A DNA stretch of 63,530 bases from an uncultured Prochlorococcus sp. (GTDB taxonomy: Bacteria > Cyanobacteriota > Cyanobacteriia > PCC-6307 > Cyanobiaceae), in assembly GCA_902538515.1 (NCBI GenBank), contig CACBFH010000005.1, positions 1 through 63,530 on the forward strand. Direction: 5' to 3'. The number at the start of each line of letters is the position of its first letter. Within the stretch, counting starts at the first letter, position 1. Made by a program: the position numbers and the translations under genes. The notes under the pieces were generated by a model that did not search any database, was not told where the DNA came from, and was given only the letters and a program-made list of their open reading frames with translations. This document shows, one piece after another, positions 1-6,969 of this stretch.

Positions 1-2
1 AA

Positions 3-98
3 GATCTGCCGGAAAATGAAGAGAAATTAAATAAAAATTCCACCAAAAAAGAAAGTAAATCCTTCAAGATTGACAAAACATTTTTGAAAGATGATTAA
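3..98 (+). CDS. 3' end of a gene entering from the left (partial)
   Basis: An open frame runs from the window edge to a TAA at 96-98 and gives about 31 residues. The tail is highly charged (Lys, Glu, Asp, Asn, Ser) and ends in Leu-Lys-Asp-Asp, like a hydrophilic C-terminus. Its stop shares the tetranucleotide TTAA with the stop of the opposing gene at 95-907, an arrangement seen at other convergent pairs in this window. That supports a real gene end. The product cannot be named from this fragment. Confidence 0.45.
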   Translation, partial: DLPENEEKLNKNSTKKESKSFKIDKTFLKDD

Positions 99-907
99 TT
101 ATTACCCATTTTATTTATAAGACCAAACATTGGTAAATAAAGAGAAATAACTATTGTGCCTACAATTGCAGCAACAACAAAAATAACTGCCGGTTCCATT
201 GCTTTTGTAAGAATAGTTACTGCCTCTTCAACTTCTCTTTTATAAAAATTAGATATATTCTCCAGCATGAAAGATAGCTCTCCTGTTTCTTCTCCAATCT
301 TTACCATCGATACGAATAATCTGGGAACAACTTTAGAGGTATCAAACGTTGAGCTTAATTCTTCCCCTTGAGTTACTAAAGAAATTGATTTTCTTAAAGC
401 AATCTTAATTATCTCGTTGTTGGAGGCTTTTATGCAATTTTCTAAAGCCTCAACCATTGGAATTCCTGCATTAATTAGGGTACTTAATGTGTCAGACATT
501 TGGGCTACTTCGGATTTCAAAATCAGATCTCCAAATAATGGAGATTTTAAAATTAAATTATCGCTATTTATCAACTCTTTTTCAATTTCATTATATTGAG
601 TATTATTTTTGGTATTAGATTCCCTAAGATTCCTCAAATTATCAATATTTTTTGAATCAAATGTTTCTTCAATAAATCTCTCCAATTCTTCTACATCTTG
701 GTTAAGAAGATAAGTTTCATTTTGTTTATTATTTGCTATTAAAAGTTTTAATTCTCGCCTATATTTTGAGGACAAGTTTGATTCCGCTGATTCACTTATT
801 ACTATTCCTCTATTATTAATTGCATATGAGCTAGATATCAGTTGATTAAAAATCAAAAGAAAGGTAAGAATAATTTTTCTTTTTTTTATTTTAAAATAAT
901 TTCCCAT
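95..907 (-). CDS. Single-domain type II secretion/type IV pilus F-type protein (PilC/GspF C-terminal half)
   Basis: Residues about 125-270 match the second T2SF domain of PilC/GspF inner-membrane platform proteins. The hallmark IGEETGEL sits near residue 205, followed by the TKAMEP segment and a final membrane helix (about 238-258). Family members are usually about 400 residues with two T2SF domains and three helices. This one is 270 residues, lacks the first domain and first helices, and instead begins with a signal-peptide-like stretch ending SSSYA near residue 29 and a polar linker. It may be a relic or a reshaped platform subunit. The gene upstream on the same strand (965-1309) also encodes a short exported protein. 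Domain call is fairly sure; function is not. Confidence 0.75.
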   Translation of the reverse strand: MGNYFKIKKRKIILTFLLIFNQLISSSYAINNRGIVISESAESNLSSKYRRELKLLIANNKQNETYLLNQDVEELERFIEETFDSKNIDNLRNLRESNTKNNTQYNEIEKELINSDNLILKSPLFGDLILKSEVAQMSDTLSTLINAGIPMVEALENCIKASNNEIIKIALRKSISLVTQGEELSSTFDTSKVVPRLFVSMVKIGEETGELSFMLENISNFYKREVEEAVTILTKAMEPAVIFVVAAIVGTIVISLYLPMFGLINKMGNN

Positions 908-964
908 AAATAATTTTTTTTCACTTATTTTTAAAAAAATAATACATATTTCAATTTTATATTT

Positions 965-1309
965 TTATTTAATTATTGACATATCATTTAATTTTAATTT
1001 ATACATATCACGAATAGAATCTGAATCTTGAATTATTAATAAATCTGGATAAAAAGAAATTTCTGGATTTTCAGGATCAAAGCCAAAAAACATCTTTAAT
1101 TGGCTTTCTAAATTATCATGATTGCTAAATGTTATTGCATTATTAGCATCCAATTCATTCAAATTATTTTCATCTTGCTTATTTCTAATAAAATATTTAT
1201 TTTCATCTGCTTTTGCAACCAATAAATTATTCATAAAAAATAACATTAAGAAAAAAGATATATAATTTTTCAAATGCTTTGGAGCAAATATCATTTTAAA
1301 TAAATTCAT
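965..1309 (-). CDS. Short exported protein of unknown function
   Basis: This 114-residue protein begins with a basic, hydrophobic leader (about residues 12-34, ending VAKADE) that looks like a signal peptide. An acidic, Asn-rich mature part of about 80 residues follows. I recognise no domain. It lies 57 bp upstream of the PilC-like gene on the same strand, so the two may be cotranscribed and the protein may work with a reduced pilus or secretion apparatus. That link is inferred from position only. Base composition matches the surroundings. Confidence 0.55.
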   Translation of the reverse strand: MNLFKMIFAPKHLKNYISFFLMLFFMNNLLVAKADENKYFIRNKQDENNLNELDANNAITFSNHDNLESQLKMFFGFDPENPEISFYPDLLIIQDSDSIRDMYKLKLNDMSIIK

Positions 1310-1431
1310 ATTTAAATAAAACTTATATCCACCCTAACATTCTACAAAAATATTTGGATTAGGACTTTATATCTATTTATTTATTTATTCTTCTTTTTTT
1401 ATAATATTTAATGAGTTAGAAAAAATTTACT

Positions 1432-1701
1432 ATGAGTAGAAGAAAAATAAAAATTAATAAGTTAATTAACATTCTATTTTTTCTTACAGGTTTTTCAATC
1501 GGTATTTTTTTAATATGGCCAGGTATATTAAAAAGTGACAATCGAAAATGTTTTTATAAAATAATACAAGACGGAAGTGACGGGAAAGTATCAATGGGAA
1601 CAATTTTATCTATAGATCCAAATAGCCTAGTAAAAATAAACAATGCCAAAAATACTTATGGCAAGGTTCTAAGAATTGGCGATTATTGCTTCAGAAAATA
1701 A
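1432..1701 (+). CDS. Small single-helix membrane protein, unknown
   Basis: An 89-residue protein with a basic N-terminus and one membrane helix at about residues 11-31. About 55 residues follow that contain two Cys (near 40 and 86) and look like a small folded exported domain. It starts with ATG. Its stop is 2 bp before the ATG of the next gene, so the pair is probably cotranscribed. No family recognised. Confidence 0.55.
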   Translation: MSRRKIKINKLINILFFLTGFSIGIFLIWPGILKSDNRKCFYKIIQDGSDGKVSMGTILSIDPNSLVKINNAKNTYGKVLRIGDYCFRK

Positions 1702-1703
1702 GA

Positions 1704-2045
1704 ATGAAATTCAATTTAAACTTAAATTTCCCACGAAAAAGTATCTTCGGATTTGAAATCTTATCTTCTCTACAATCATCAATATCCTGCTACTTACTTT
1801 TAATAATCGGAAGATTTTTAAATCCATATTTCGGATTTGAAAGAAATCAAATTATCTCTGGCTCATTATTTAATATTGTTTTGAACATAAGCATAGTCAT
1901 ATTAGTGATCAATCTTATTATTAAAAGAAAGCAACTACCAAAAATAAAATTTATTTTTTTTAATTCATTACTTTTTATTTATTTACCAATAGCACTTTAC
2001 TTTATTTTTGTTTATGTAAAATTTTTAATGTTTGTCTGGTTTTAA
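1704..2045 (+). CDS. Small polytopic membrane protein, unknown
   Basis: A 113-residue hydrophobic protein with about three predicted membrane helices (roughly residues 22-40, 54-75 and 85-112). I chose the ATG at 1704 rather than the in-frame TTG at 1686, because the TTG would overlap the upstream gene and the ATG lies just after its stop. No motif or family is recognisable. Its tight spacing to the gene at 1432-1701 suggests a two-gene transcript. Confidence 0.5.
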   Translation: MKFNLNLNFPRKSIFGFEILSSLQSSISCYLLLIIGRFLNPYFGFERNQIISGSLFNIVLNISIVILVINLIIKRKQLPKIKFIFFNSLLFIYLPIALYFIFVYVKFLMFVWF

Positions 2046-2075
2046 GAAAATTTTTTCTTAGATTAGTAACCAATA

Positions 2076-2333
2076 TCAGAATAAATTTTGCTGAGTTAAT
2101 TTTTTACAATATTCAATAACGTACTTTACCTCGACTTCGGTTGTAAAGGCTGCCTCTTCTTTAAATAAATTGGATAATTCTTTATCATTTAAATAAGCTT
2201 TCATTTTTGCACAAGCTCTTAAATCTGAATCATATTTTGCAGATTCTTTTAGACTACCTGAAATTGAAAACAAAAAATATGCAATGATTGCTAATAAAAT
2301 AATAGTTAATTTTTTCTCAATAATTTTATTCAT
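2076..2333 (-). CDS. Small membrane-anchored or exported protein, unknown
   Basis: An 85-residue protein with a Lys-rich N-terminus and one hydrophobic segment (about residues 8-26), either an uncleaved anchor or a signal peptide. A helical polar region with two Cys (41 and 76) follows, which could form a disulfide outside the cytoplasm. No family recognised. It converges with the gene ending at 2045. Confidence 0.5.
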   Translation of the reverse strand: MNKIIEKKLTIILLAIIAYFLFSISGSLKESAKYDSDLRACAKMKAYLNDKELSNLFKEEAAFTTEVEVKYVIEYCKKLTQQNLF

Positions 2334-2890
2334 ATTCAGAATTGTTTTTAGAGTTAGTAATCCAATTAAAAAAAATTTAAAACGTAAATTTTTAGTTAGA
2401 TTTAAGAGCTTTTACAGTCGTGAACAAATGCACTAAGTAACTTCAAAAATCTTTTTTCGAAAGTCATCAAGACTTATTTGTTTTTTTTAGTAATCTAAAT
2501 TCAAAATAACAACTTTATTTTTAATTACCACTTTTCCTTGCTCTGATTGAGTAATGGTATTAGTAAAGTCTGGATCTTTAATTCAGATTATTATTTAAAA
2601 CTCCATGCTAATTATTAGAGTTCTGATTTTTTACATGACAAAGAAATCAATGATTAAACATTAAAAATTTTATTGAGAATCTATTAAAAAATCTTTTTCT
2701 GACAAATAAAATCATTTCTCGTTTATAATTTCCGAGTTATTTAGAGTTACAAGGATATCTCACAAAATTATCAGACAATTCCAAAATTGAATGAAAATTT
2801 TAGTCGATTATAAAAAGGTTATTAACTTGTTGCAAGCTTTTGATTCGCTTTGCTATGGTTAATTGGTGACTAAAATTTTATAGTCCCTAT
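2334..2890. other. 557-bp non-coding stretch
   Basis: I find only very short open frames here (23 codons or fewer), all without recognisable content. At 2461-2475 there is a 5-bp hairpin (AAGTC/GACTT) followed by T8 at 2481-2488, which resembles a weak plus-strand terminator, but no gene upstream needs it. The last part presumably carries the promoter of tRNA-Ser. Nothing else is supported. Confidence 0.5.
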
Positions 2891-2977
2891 GGAGGGGTGG
2901 TCGAGTGGTTTAAGGCTCTAGTCTTGAAAACTAGCGTATCTGCAAGGGTACCGTGGGTTCGAATCCCACCCCCTCCG
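2891..2977 (+). tRNA. trnS-UGA: tRNA-Ser (anticodon UGA)
   Basis: The sequence folds as a class II tRNA. The acceptor stem GGAGGGG pairs with CCCCTCC (2970-2976) and G2977 is the discriminator. The T arm is GTGGG-TTCGAAT-CCCAC at 2953-2969. The anticodon stem CTAGT/ACTAG encloses CTTGAAA with TGA at 2925-2927, and the long variable arm typical of serine tRNAs is present. The 3' CCA is not encoded, so it must be added after transcription. Confidence 0.95.
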
Positions 2978-3062
2978 TCCAAAAAAAAACTTCCCTGAAA
3001 TTCAACCGAATTATCTAAACGCCTTTTTGGTAAGTCTTTGTTAAAATAATTTTATTTTACAA

Positions 3063-3263
3063 ATGAGTAAAGGATTCGCTACAGATAAATTAATATTAAA
3101 AAAATCGAAGAATAAAATTAATTCAAATGAACCTCAAGGAAGATTAATTTCATGGTCTCCTTGGCCACCAGCAAATTTTCAGACAAGATATCCTGCTTTC
3201 CCTTTTGTTCTTACATTATTGATTATAATAATCGGGCAATGGTATCTATCTCTACTAAGATAA
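3063..3263 (+). CDS. Small C-tail-anchored membrane protein, unknown
   Basis: A 66-residue protein with a Lys/Asn-rich N-terminal half, a Trp/Pro-rich stretch SWSPWPPANF (30-39) and a C-terminal membrane helix (about 46-64). Its ATG follows the tRNA gene by 85 bp. The Trp-Pro segment just before the helix suggests an interfacial anchor. No family recognised. Confidence 0.55.
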   Translation: MSKGFATDKLILKKSKNKINSNEPQGRLISWSPWPPANFQTRYPAFPFVLTLLIIIIGQWYLSLLR

Positions 3264-3318
3264 TGTAAATTGATTTTTTATGTTTGAATTTTTGATGATT
3301 TAAGTTTGAGAATTTATT

Positions 3319-3903
3319 TTGTTTTTTTCAATTTTATTATTAGCCCATATTCAAGCGGCAATTATACCGATATTTTTAGGAATTAGATCGTTCAAAAAAT
3401 TTAAACACATTAGCAAGAACGAATTGATACCTTTCGGTTTTATTTTTTTAGGATTGGCATCGATTTCTGAAATGATAGATCATACCCAAACATCATGGAT
3501 TTATGTAGATCATTCCTCTTTATTTAATTGGTTATTTTATTCTTTCCTATCTTTAGGTCTAACATGTTTATCATTATCAGTTATAAAAAATAAATTTATT
3601 CAAAAAATTAACTTTTGTATTTCTTTATTTTCAATAATCTCATATTTTTTATTTGGTAAATCTATTGCTCTTCTTTTTCAAGTAATAATCAGCATTCTTC
3701 TTATTATAAATTGGCAAAGAGTTTTTAAAGATTGGATTTTTATCCTTTACCCAATATTTGGTATTTTTTTTACGACTTTCTTTGGAACAAGGCTCTCAAT
3801 TAGTGGCGATCAATTTTGGCATGTTTTAATAGGCCCATCTGGAACAATTAGCGTTCTTACCTTTTATTTAGTATTAAAGAGATCGGACAAAAAATTTACT
3901 TAA
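3319..3903 (+). CDS. Polytopic membrane protein, unknown
   Basis: This 194-residue protein has about six hydrophobic helices from the first residue. A polar stretch near residues 55-70 contains EMIDHTQTSW, and GDQFWHVLIGPSG lies near residues 164-176. The conserved-looking His and acidic residues could bind a metal or cofactor, but I cannot assign a family. The only usable start is TTG, because the next Met lies well inside the protein. The next gene begins 7 bp after its stop, so cotranscription is likely. Confidence 0.55.
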   Translation: MFFSILLLAHIQAAIIPIFLGIRSFKKFKHISKNELIPFGFIFLGLASISEMIDHTQTSWIYVDHSSLFNWLFYSFLSLGLTCLSLSVIKNKFIQKINFCISLFSIISYFLFGKSIALLFQVIISILLIINWQRVFKDWIFILYPIFGIFFTTFFGTRLSISGDQFWHVLIGPSGTISVLTFYLVLKRSDKKFT

Positions 3904-3910
3904 GATTCTC

Positions 3911-4240
3911 ATGAAAATATTAGTATTTATAAGTTTTATAATATCCTTAGTCACAATAATCTCTCCAGTTGAAATTTTTGCTGATACGGCACTTGATGTT
4001 TATATGAATGATTTTTATTCTAAATCGAATGAAGCTAGCCAGATTCTTAAAGAACTCGAAAATAGTTTAAAAGAGGGATCAAGAAAGAAAGTATGCTCTA
4101 GGCAAAGAGAGGCAGCAAGATTAGGCATTTTAGCTAATAAATCATTAATTAAAGCCTTTGAAATAGAGGGAGCCAATCCACCAATGCAAGCAATAAAAGC
4201 AAGCCAACAAAGATGGGAATCTATTCTGAATGAGTGCTGA
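3911..4240 (+). CDS. Small exported helical protein, unknown
   Basis: A 109-residue protein with a clear signal peptide (hydrophobic residues 3-20, likely cleavage after IFA at 24). An all-helical, charged mature domain follows, with two Cys (62 and 109, the last residue) that could form a disulfide. It starts 7 bp after the membrane protein at 3319-3903 and is probably in the same transcript. The mature part resembles small periplasmic or lumenal helical proteins, but no family is recognised. Confidence 0.6.
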   Translation: MKILVFISFIISLVTIISPVEIFADTALDVYMNDFYSKSNEASQILKELENSLKEGSRKKVCSRQREAARLGILANKSLIKAFEIEGANPPMQAIKASQQRWESILNEC

Positions 4241-4267
4241 AGAAAGTCAGTAAATCTATAAATCTTT

Positions 4268-4702
4268 TTAAATTTGCATTCTTACTGATTTGCTAATTAA
4301 GGGAATTTCAGGCTCAACTCCAAAAATACATTGAGAAATCGAATAAATAAAAATACACAGTGTAAATATAAAAATGATTGAGCCTAATTCAACTATGGGA
4401 AATATTCTCAAGAGATATGAAATTATTATCAGAGCAATATCAATAAGTAATGCTTGGAATGCATTATATCTAACGAAATAGGGAACATTTGGATTTCTTA
4501 CTAATCCAGCAAACAAAATTATAAATAATAAAAAACTTCCAAAAGGCAAAGATTTTTCAATTATTGCTATCGGAAAAGTTAGTAATAAAAGTATTTTTAA
4601 AAATGAATATTTATAAAACAAATAATATCCAAAAGGTATTGATGCCTTTAATGGCAAAGTATACAAAAATACTGATGAGAGTCTTTGGAATATCTGATTC
4701 AA
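4268..4702 (-). CDS. Tic20-family membrane protein
   Basis: A 144-residue protein with four predicted membrane helices. The segment NPNVPYFVRYNAFQAL (about 71-86) is the hallmark of the Tic20 family, whose chloroplast members are part of the inner-envelope protein import machinery. Cyanobacterial homologues are of this size and their role is unsettled. The gene stands alone, convergent with the exported-protein gene ending at 4240. The family call is good. Confidence 0.8.
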   Translation of the reverse strand: MNQIFQRLSSVFLYTLPLKASIPFGYYLFYKYSFLKILLLLTFPIAIIEKSLPFGSFLLFIILFAGLVRNPNVPYFVRYNAFQALLIDIALIIISYLLRIFPIVELGSIIFIFTLCIFIYSISQCIFGVEPEIPLISKSVRMQI

Positions 4703-4835
4703 TATATTATTGAAATTTAGTATTCATATTTTAACCTAATTTTTTGAACTTAATAAAAAGACTTACTTATGAAAAAATCAACTTTGGCAGATGGCTATTA
4801 AATATTAGATAATTGATTAAGGTTCATAATTCAAA

Positions 4836-5225
4836 ATGCGTATCCTACATACAATGTTGAGGGTTGGAGATTTAGATAAATCCATTGATTTCTACGTCAA
4901 TAGATTAGGAATGAATTTATTGCGAAAAAAGGATTACCCTCATGGAAAATTCACTTTGGCATTTGTTGGTTATGGCTCAGAAAAAGAAAACTCAGTACTT
5001 GAATTAACTTATAACTGGGACAAAAAGTCTGAAGACTATGAGCTGGGAGATAAATATGGTCATATAGCTATTGGAGTAAAAGATATTCATCTAATTTGCC
5101 AAGGATTAGAAAAAAATGGTTGTAAAATAACAACCAAACCTAAAACAATGAAAAACAGTACCACTGTCTTGGCTTTTGTTGAGGATCCTGATGGTTATAA
5201 AATTGAACTTATTGAAAGAGATTAA
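4836..5225 (+). CDS. gloA: Lactoylglutathione lyase (glyoxalase I)
   Basis: Glyoxalase I converts the methylglyoxal-glutathione hemithioacetal to S-lactoylglutathione in the cytoplasm. The 129-residue protein has two beta-alpha-beta-beta-beta modules and all four metal ligands of the bacterial enzyme: His5 (RILHTMLRV), Glu56 (VLEL), His76 (YGHIAIGV) and Glu124 (KIELIE). Length is normal for the short Ni/Co-type bacterial enzyme. The ATG start places His5 as in E. coli GloA. It appears monocistronic. Confidence 0.93.
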   Translation: MRILHTMLRVGDLDKSIDFYVNRLGMNLLRKKDYPHGKFTLAFVGYGSEKENSVLELTYNWDKKSEDYELGDKYGHIAIGVKDIHLICQGLEKNGCKITTKPKTMKNSTTVLAFVEDPDGYKIELIERD

Positions 5226-5416
5226 AAGCTCAGAAGTTTTTAATTAAATCAAAAAAACAACAAAAATTAAAAAAAGATTGAATTATCAAATATATCGTTT
5301 TCAATTATCGAAAAAATACCTCTAAGACCACATTGGATGGATTCTGCAGTTTCAATTATTGTAAAAGATTATTTCTAAGACCAGAAATTTTTAAAAATAA
5401 AATTAAAACTTATAAT

Positions 5417-5463
5417 AATCTATATTAAATCTATTTAGAATCCATAGACAATCTATATAGATT
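5417..5463. promoter_or_regulatory. Four 11-bp direct repeats, probable operator for the downstream RHH-like gene
   Basis: AATCTAT-type units begin at 5417, 5428, 5439 (AATCCAT) and 5450, each exactly 11 bp apart, so they lie on one face of the helix. The last unit extends into the perfect palindrome AATCTATATAGATT (5450-5463). The array ends 30 bp before the ATG at 5494 of a ribbon-helix-helix-like protein. RHH repressors commonly bind such phased short repeats upstream of their own gene. The repeat geometry is read directly; operator function is inferred. Confidence 0.6.
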
Positions 5464-5493
5464 TATATATCATAGAATTATCTTATAAAGCTT

Positions 5494-5991
5494 ATGCCTA
5501 GTAATTGGTCAAAAATAAGAGATGAATGGCTTGATAGAACCGCGGTTGCGAAAGATGATGCTAAATGGGCACTAGAAGCTTTAATTAATTCTGAAGAAGA
5601 GTTATTTGAAATAGAACAAAAAGTAAAGAATAAAGAGGACGCTATAAGCCAAGTAAAATTTTTGAAGAGAAAGGTTAAAGAAACTATTTCCTCTAAAGAA
5701 ATTAGTCTCGATGATATTGCATTAAATACTTCAAATTCAAACAAAGTACAGATCTCAGTACCATCAAATCTTACTTATCTTTTGAAAGTTTGGGCCGCAG
5801 CAGAAGGGAGAGATCTATCAAGTGTTGCTTTTCAATGTTTAGAAACTGGTATTAGGGAAATGAAAAGCAAAGGTTCAATACCTTCAATAGCAGTAAATAG
5901 ATATGACTCGGCCTGTCAAAAGAGGATTGCACTAGCAGAAGTAAACAATTTATTGGAGAAATACGAATTAGCTCAGGATGAAATCAATTAA
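5494..5991 (+). CDS. Ribbon-helix-helix-like DNA-binding protein
   Basis: A 165-residue protein. The N-terminal half (about 1-70) is charged and helical, coiled-coil-like. Residues 84-123 fit a ribbon-helix-helix fold: a short strand KVQISVP, a helix (about 91-104), a GRDLSS turn, and a second helix ending GIREM. A helical tail follows. The next gene begins 2 bp after its stop, and a phased direct-repeat array lies just upstream, which together suggest an autoregulated two-gene operon. The RHH call is by pattern only. An antitoxin-like or plasmid-type regulator is possible but unproved. Confidence 0.6.
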   Translation: MPSNWSKIRDEWLDRTAVAKDDAKWALEALINSEEELFEIEQKVKNKEDAISQVKFLKRKVKETISSKEISLDDIALNTSNSNKVQISVPSNLTYLLKVWAAAEGRDLSSVAFQCLETGIREMKSKGSIPSIAVNRYDSACQKRIALAEVNNLLEKYELAQDEIN

Positions 5992-5993
5992 TT

Positions 5994-6386
5994 ATGAATA
6001 ACAGAAAAATCATTAAAGGATACAAAACATTAATATCATCAAGATTTAATGTAGATACTTCTATAGATAAATATAAAGATGGAATAATTTATACTCTTTA
6101 TTCTGATGCGTTTAATTCACTTAAAGTTGGTTTTGCTGAAAATGATAAGGTACTAGAAAAAAAATTATCAAGTGAAGCATTGATATTATTGGATATGAAA
6201 AAAGGCAAAAAGAAAGATCTATGGTTATTAATAACCACTCTAAATGAACTTGGCATCAAATATTCAGACAATTTTTATTTCAAATACTCAGGTTCTTTAA
6301 TGAAACATTTATCTACTTTAGGTTGGCCTGTTGGAAGATCACTTTATAAACAAAGAAAGATTAGAAAAGAACTTGTACGTGCATAA
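5994..6386 (+). CDS. Unknown protein, possibly a divergent GIY-YIG/T5orf172-like domain
   Basis: A 130-residue basic protein translated from an ATG 2 bp after the RHH-like gene. GIIYTLYSD (30-38) followed by LKVGFAEND (43-51) resembles the first two strands of GIY-YIG/T5orf172 domains, compare GYVYLI and YRIGKT in the protein at 25656-26198. The catalytic Arg and Glu expected in active GIY-YIG nucleases are not obvious. The C-terminus is Lys/Arg-rich (KQRKIRKELV), compatible with nucleic-acid binding. The family assignment is tentative. Confidence 0.5.
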   Translation: MNNRKIIKGYKTLISSRFNVDTSIDKYKDGIIYTLYSDAFNSLKVGFAENDKVLEKKLSSEALILLDMKKGKKKDLWLLITTLNELGIKYSDNFYFKYSGSLMKHLSTLGWPVGRSLYKQRKIRKELVRA

Positions 6387-6388
6387 AT

Positions 6389-6862
6389 TTAAATGTAATC
6401 GCACTCTAAAGTTTCTCTGGTTTCTCTATTTGTAATTGGATTAGTTCCAGTAGCACTTTCACAAAATTTCCTAATAATATCTTTTGGCAAAAAAACATTT
6501 GTGAAGTCTGCGCCTTGTATTTTTACATTTTCAAACTGGGTACTATAAGCAAAAGAATCCTCCAAGTTAGTATTTGATAAATCTGTTCCATCTAAAACAG
6601 CCGAGTCTAAAGTTACTTCTCTTAAGTTGGAGTTACTTAAATTAGTATCTTTCAATTTTGCTCCATAAAGAGTCGCATTTTGGAGCTCACAACCTGACAA
6701 ATTTGCGTCTTGCAAATCAGTCAAATAGAAAGTTGCTCCCTTTAAATCAGATCCAGAAAAATCAGCCCCTACCAAAGATTGTTTACCATAATCCAACGCA
6801 GCGAAGCTTCTAGAAGGGAGGGTTAAAACAACTATTAAAAAAATTAAAATTATAAATCTCAT
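6389..6862 (-). CDS. Exported pentapeptide-repeat protein, probably lumenal or periplasmic
   Basis: A 157-residue protein with a signal peptide (cleavage near SRSFA, residue 21). A run of A(D/N)LXX-type pentapeptides follows (about residues 30-120; for example ADFSG, ATLYG, TNLSN), which form a right-handed quadrilateral beta helix. The C-terminal extension ends in CDYI and carries two Cys (near 134 and 154), as in thylakoid-lumen pentapeptide proteins. The role in that family is structural and unknown in detail. It converges with the gene ending at 6386. Confidence 0.8.
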   Translation of the reverse strand: MRFIILIFLIVVLTLPSRSFAALDYGKQSLVGADFSGSDLKGATFYLTDLQDANLSGCELQNATLYGAKLKDTNLSNSNLREVTLDSAVLDGTDLSNTNLEDSFAYSTQFENVKIQGADFTNVFLPKDIIRKFCESATGTNPITNRETRETLECDYI

Positions 6863-6969
6863 TTGTTTGAGTAGTATTTCAATAAATTCTAACTTCTTAA
6901 GCTGAAATCTAAAAATTAATTATTTACTGAATGCTATATTTGTTGAAATAGCAAATCACGAAATAGGTT

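Noticed and set aside
2461-2488. Hairpin plus T8 as a terminator
   Set aside because: Five-base stem, separated from the T run, and no gene directly upstream on that strand.
5417-5463. Possible CRISPR-like direct repeats
   Set aside because: Units are only 7-11 bp with no spacer sequence and no cas genes nearby; they fit an operator.
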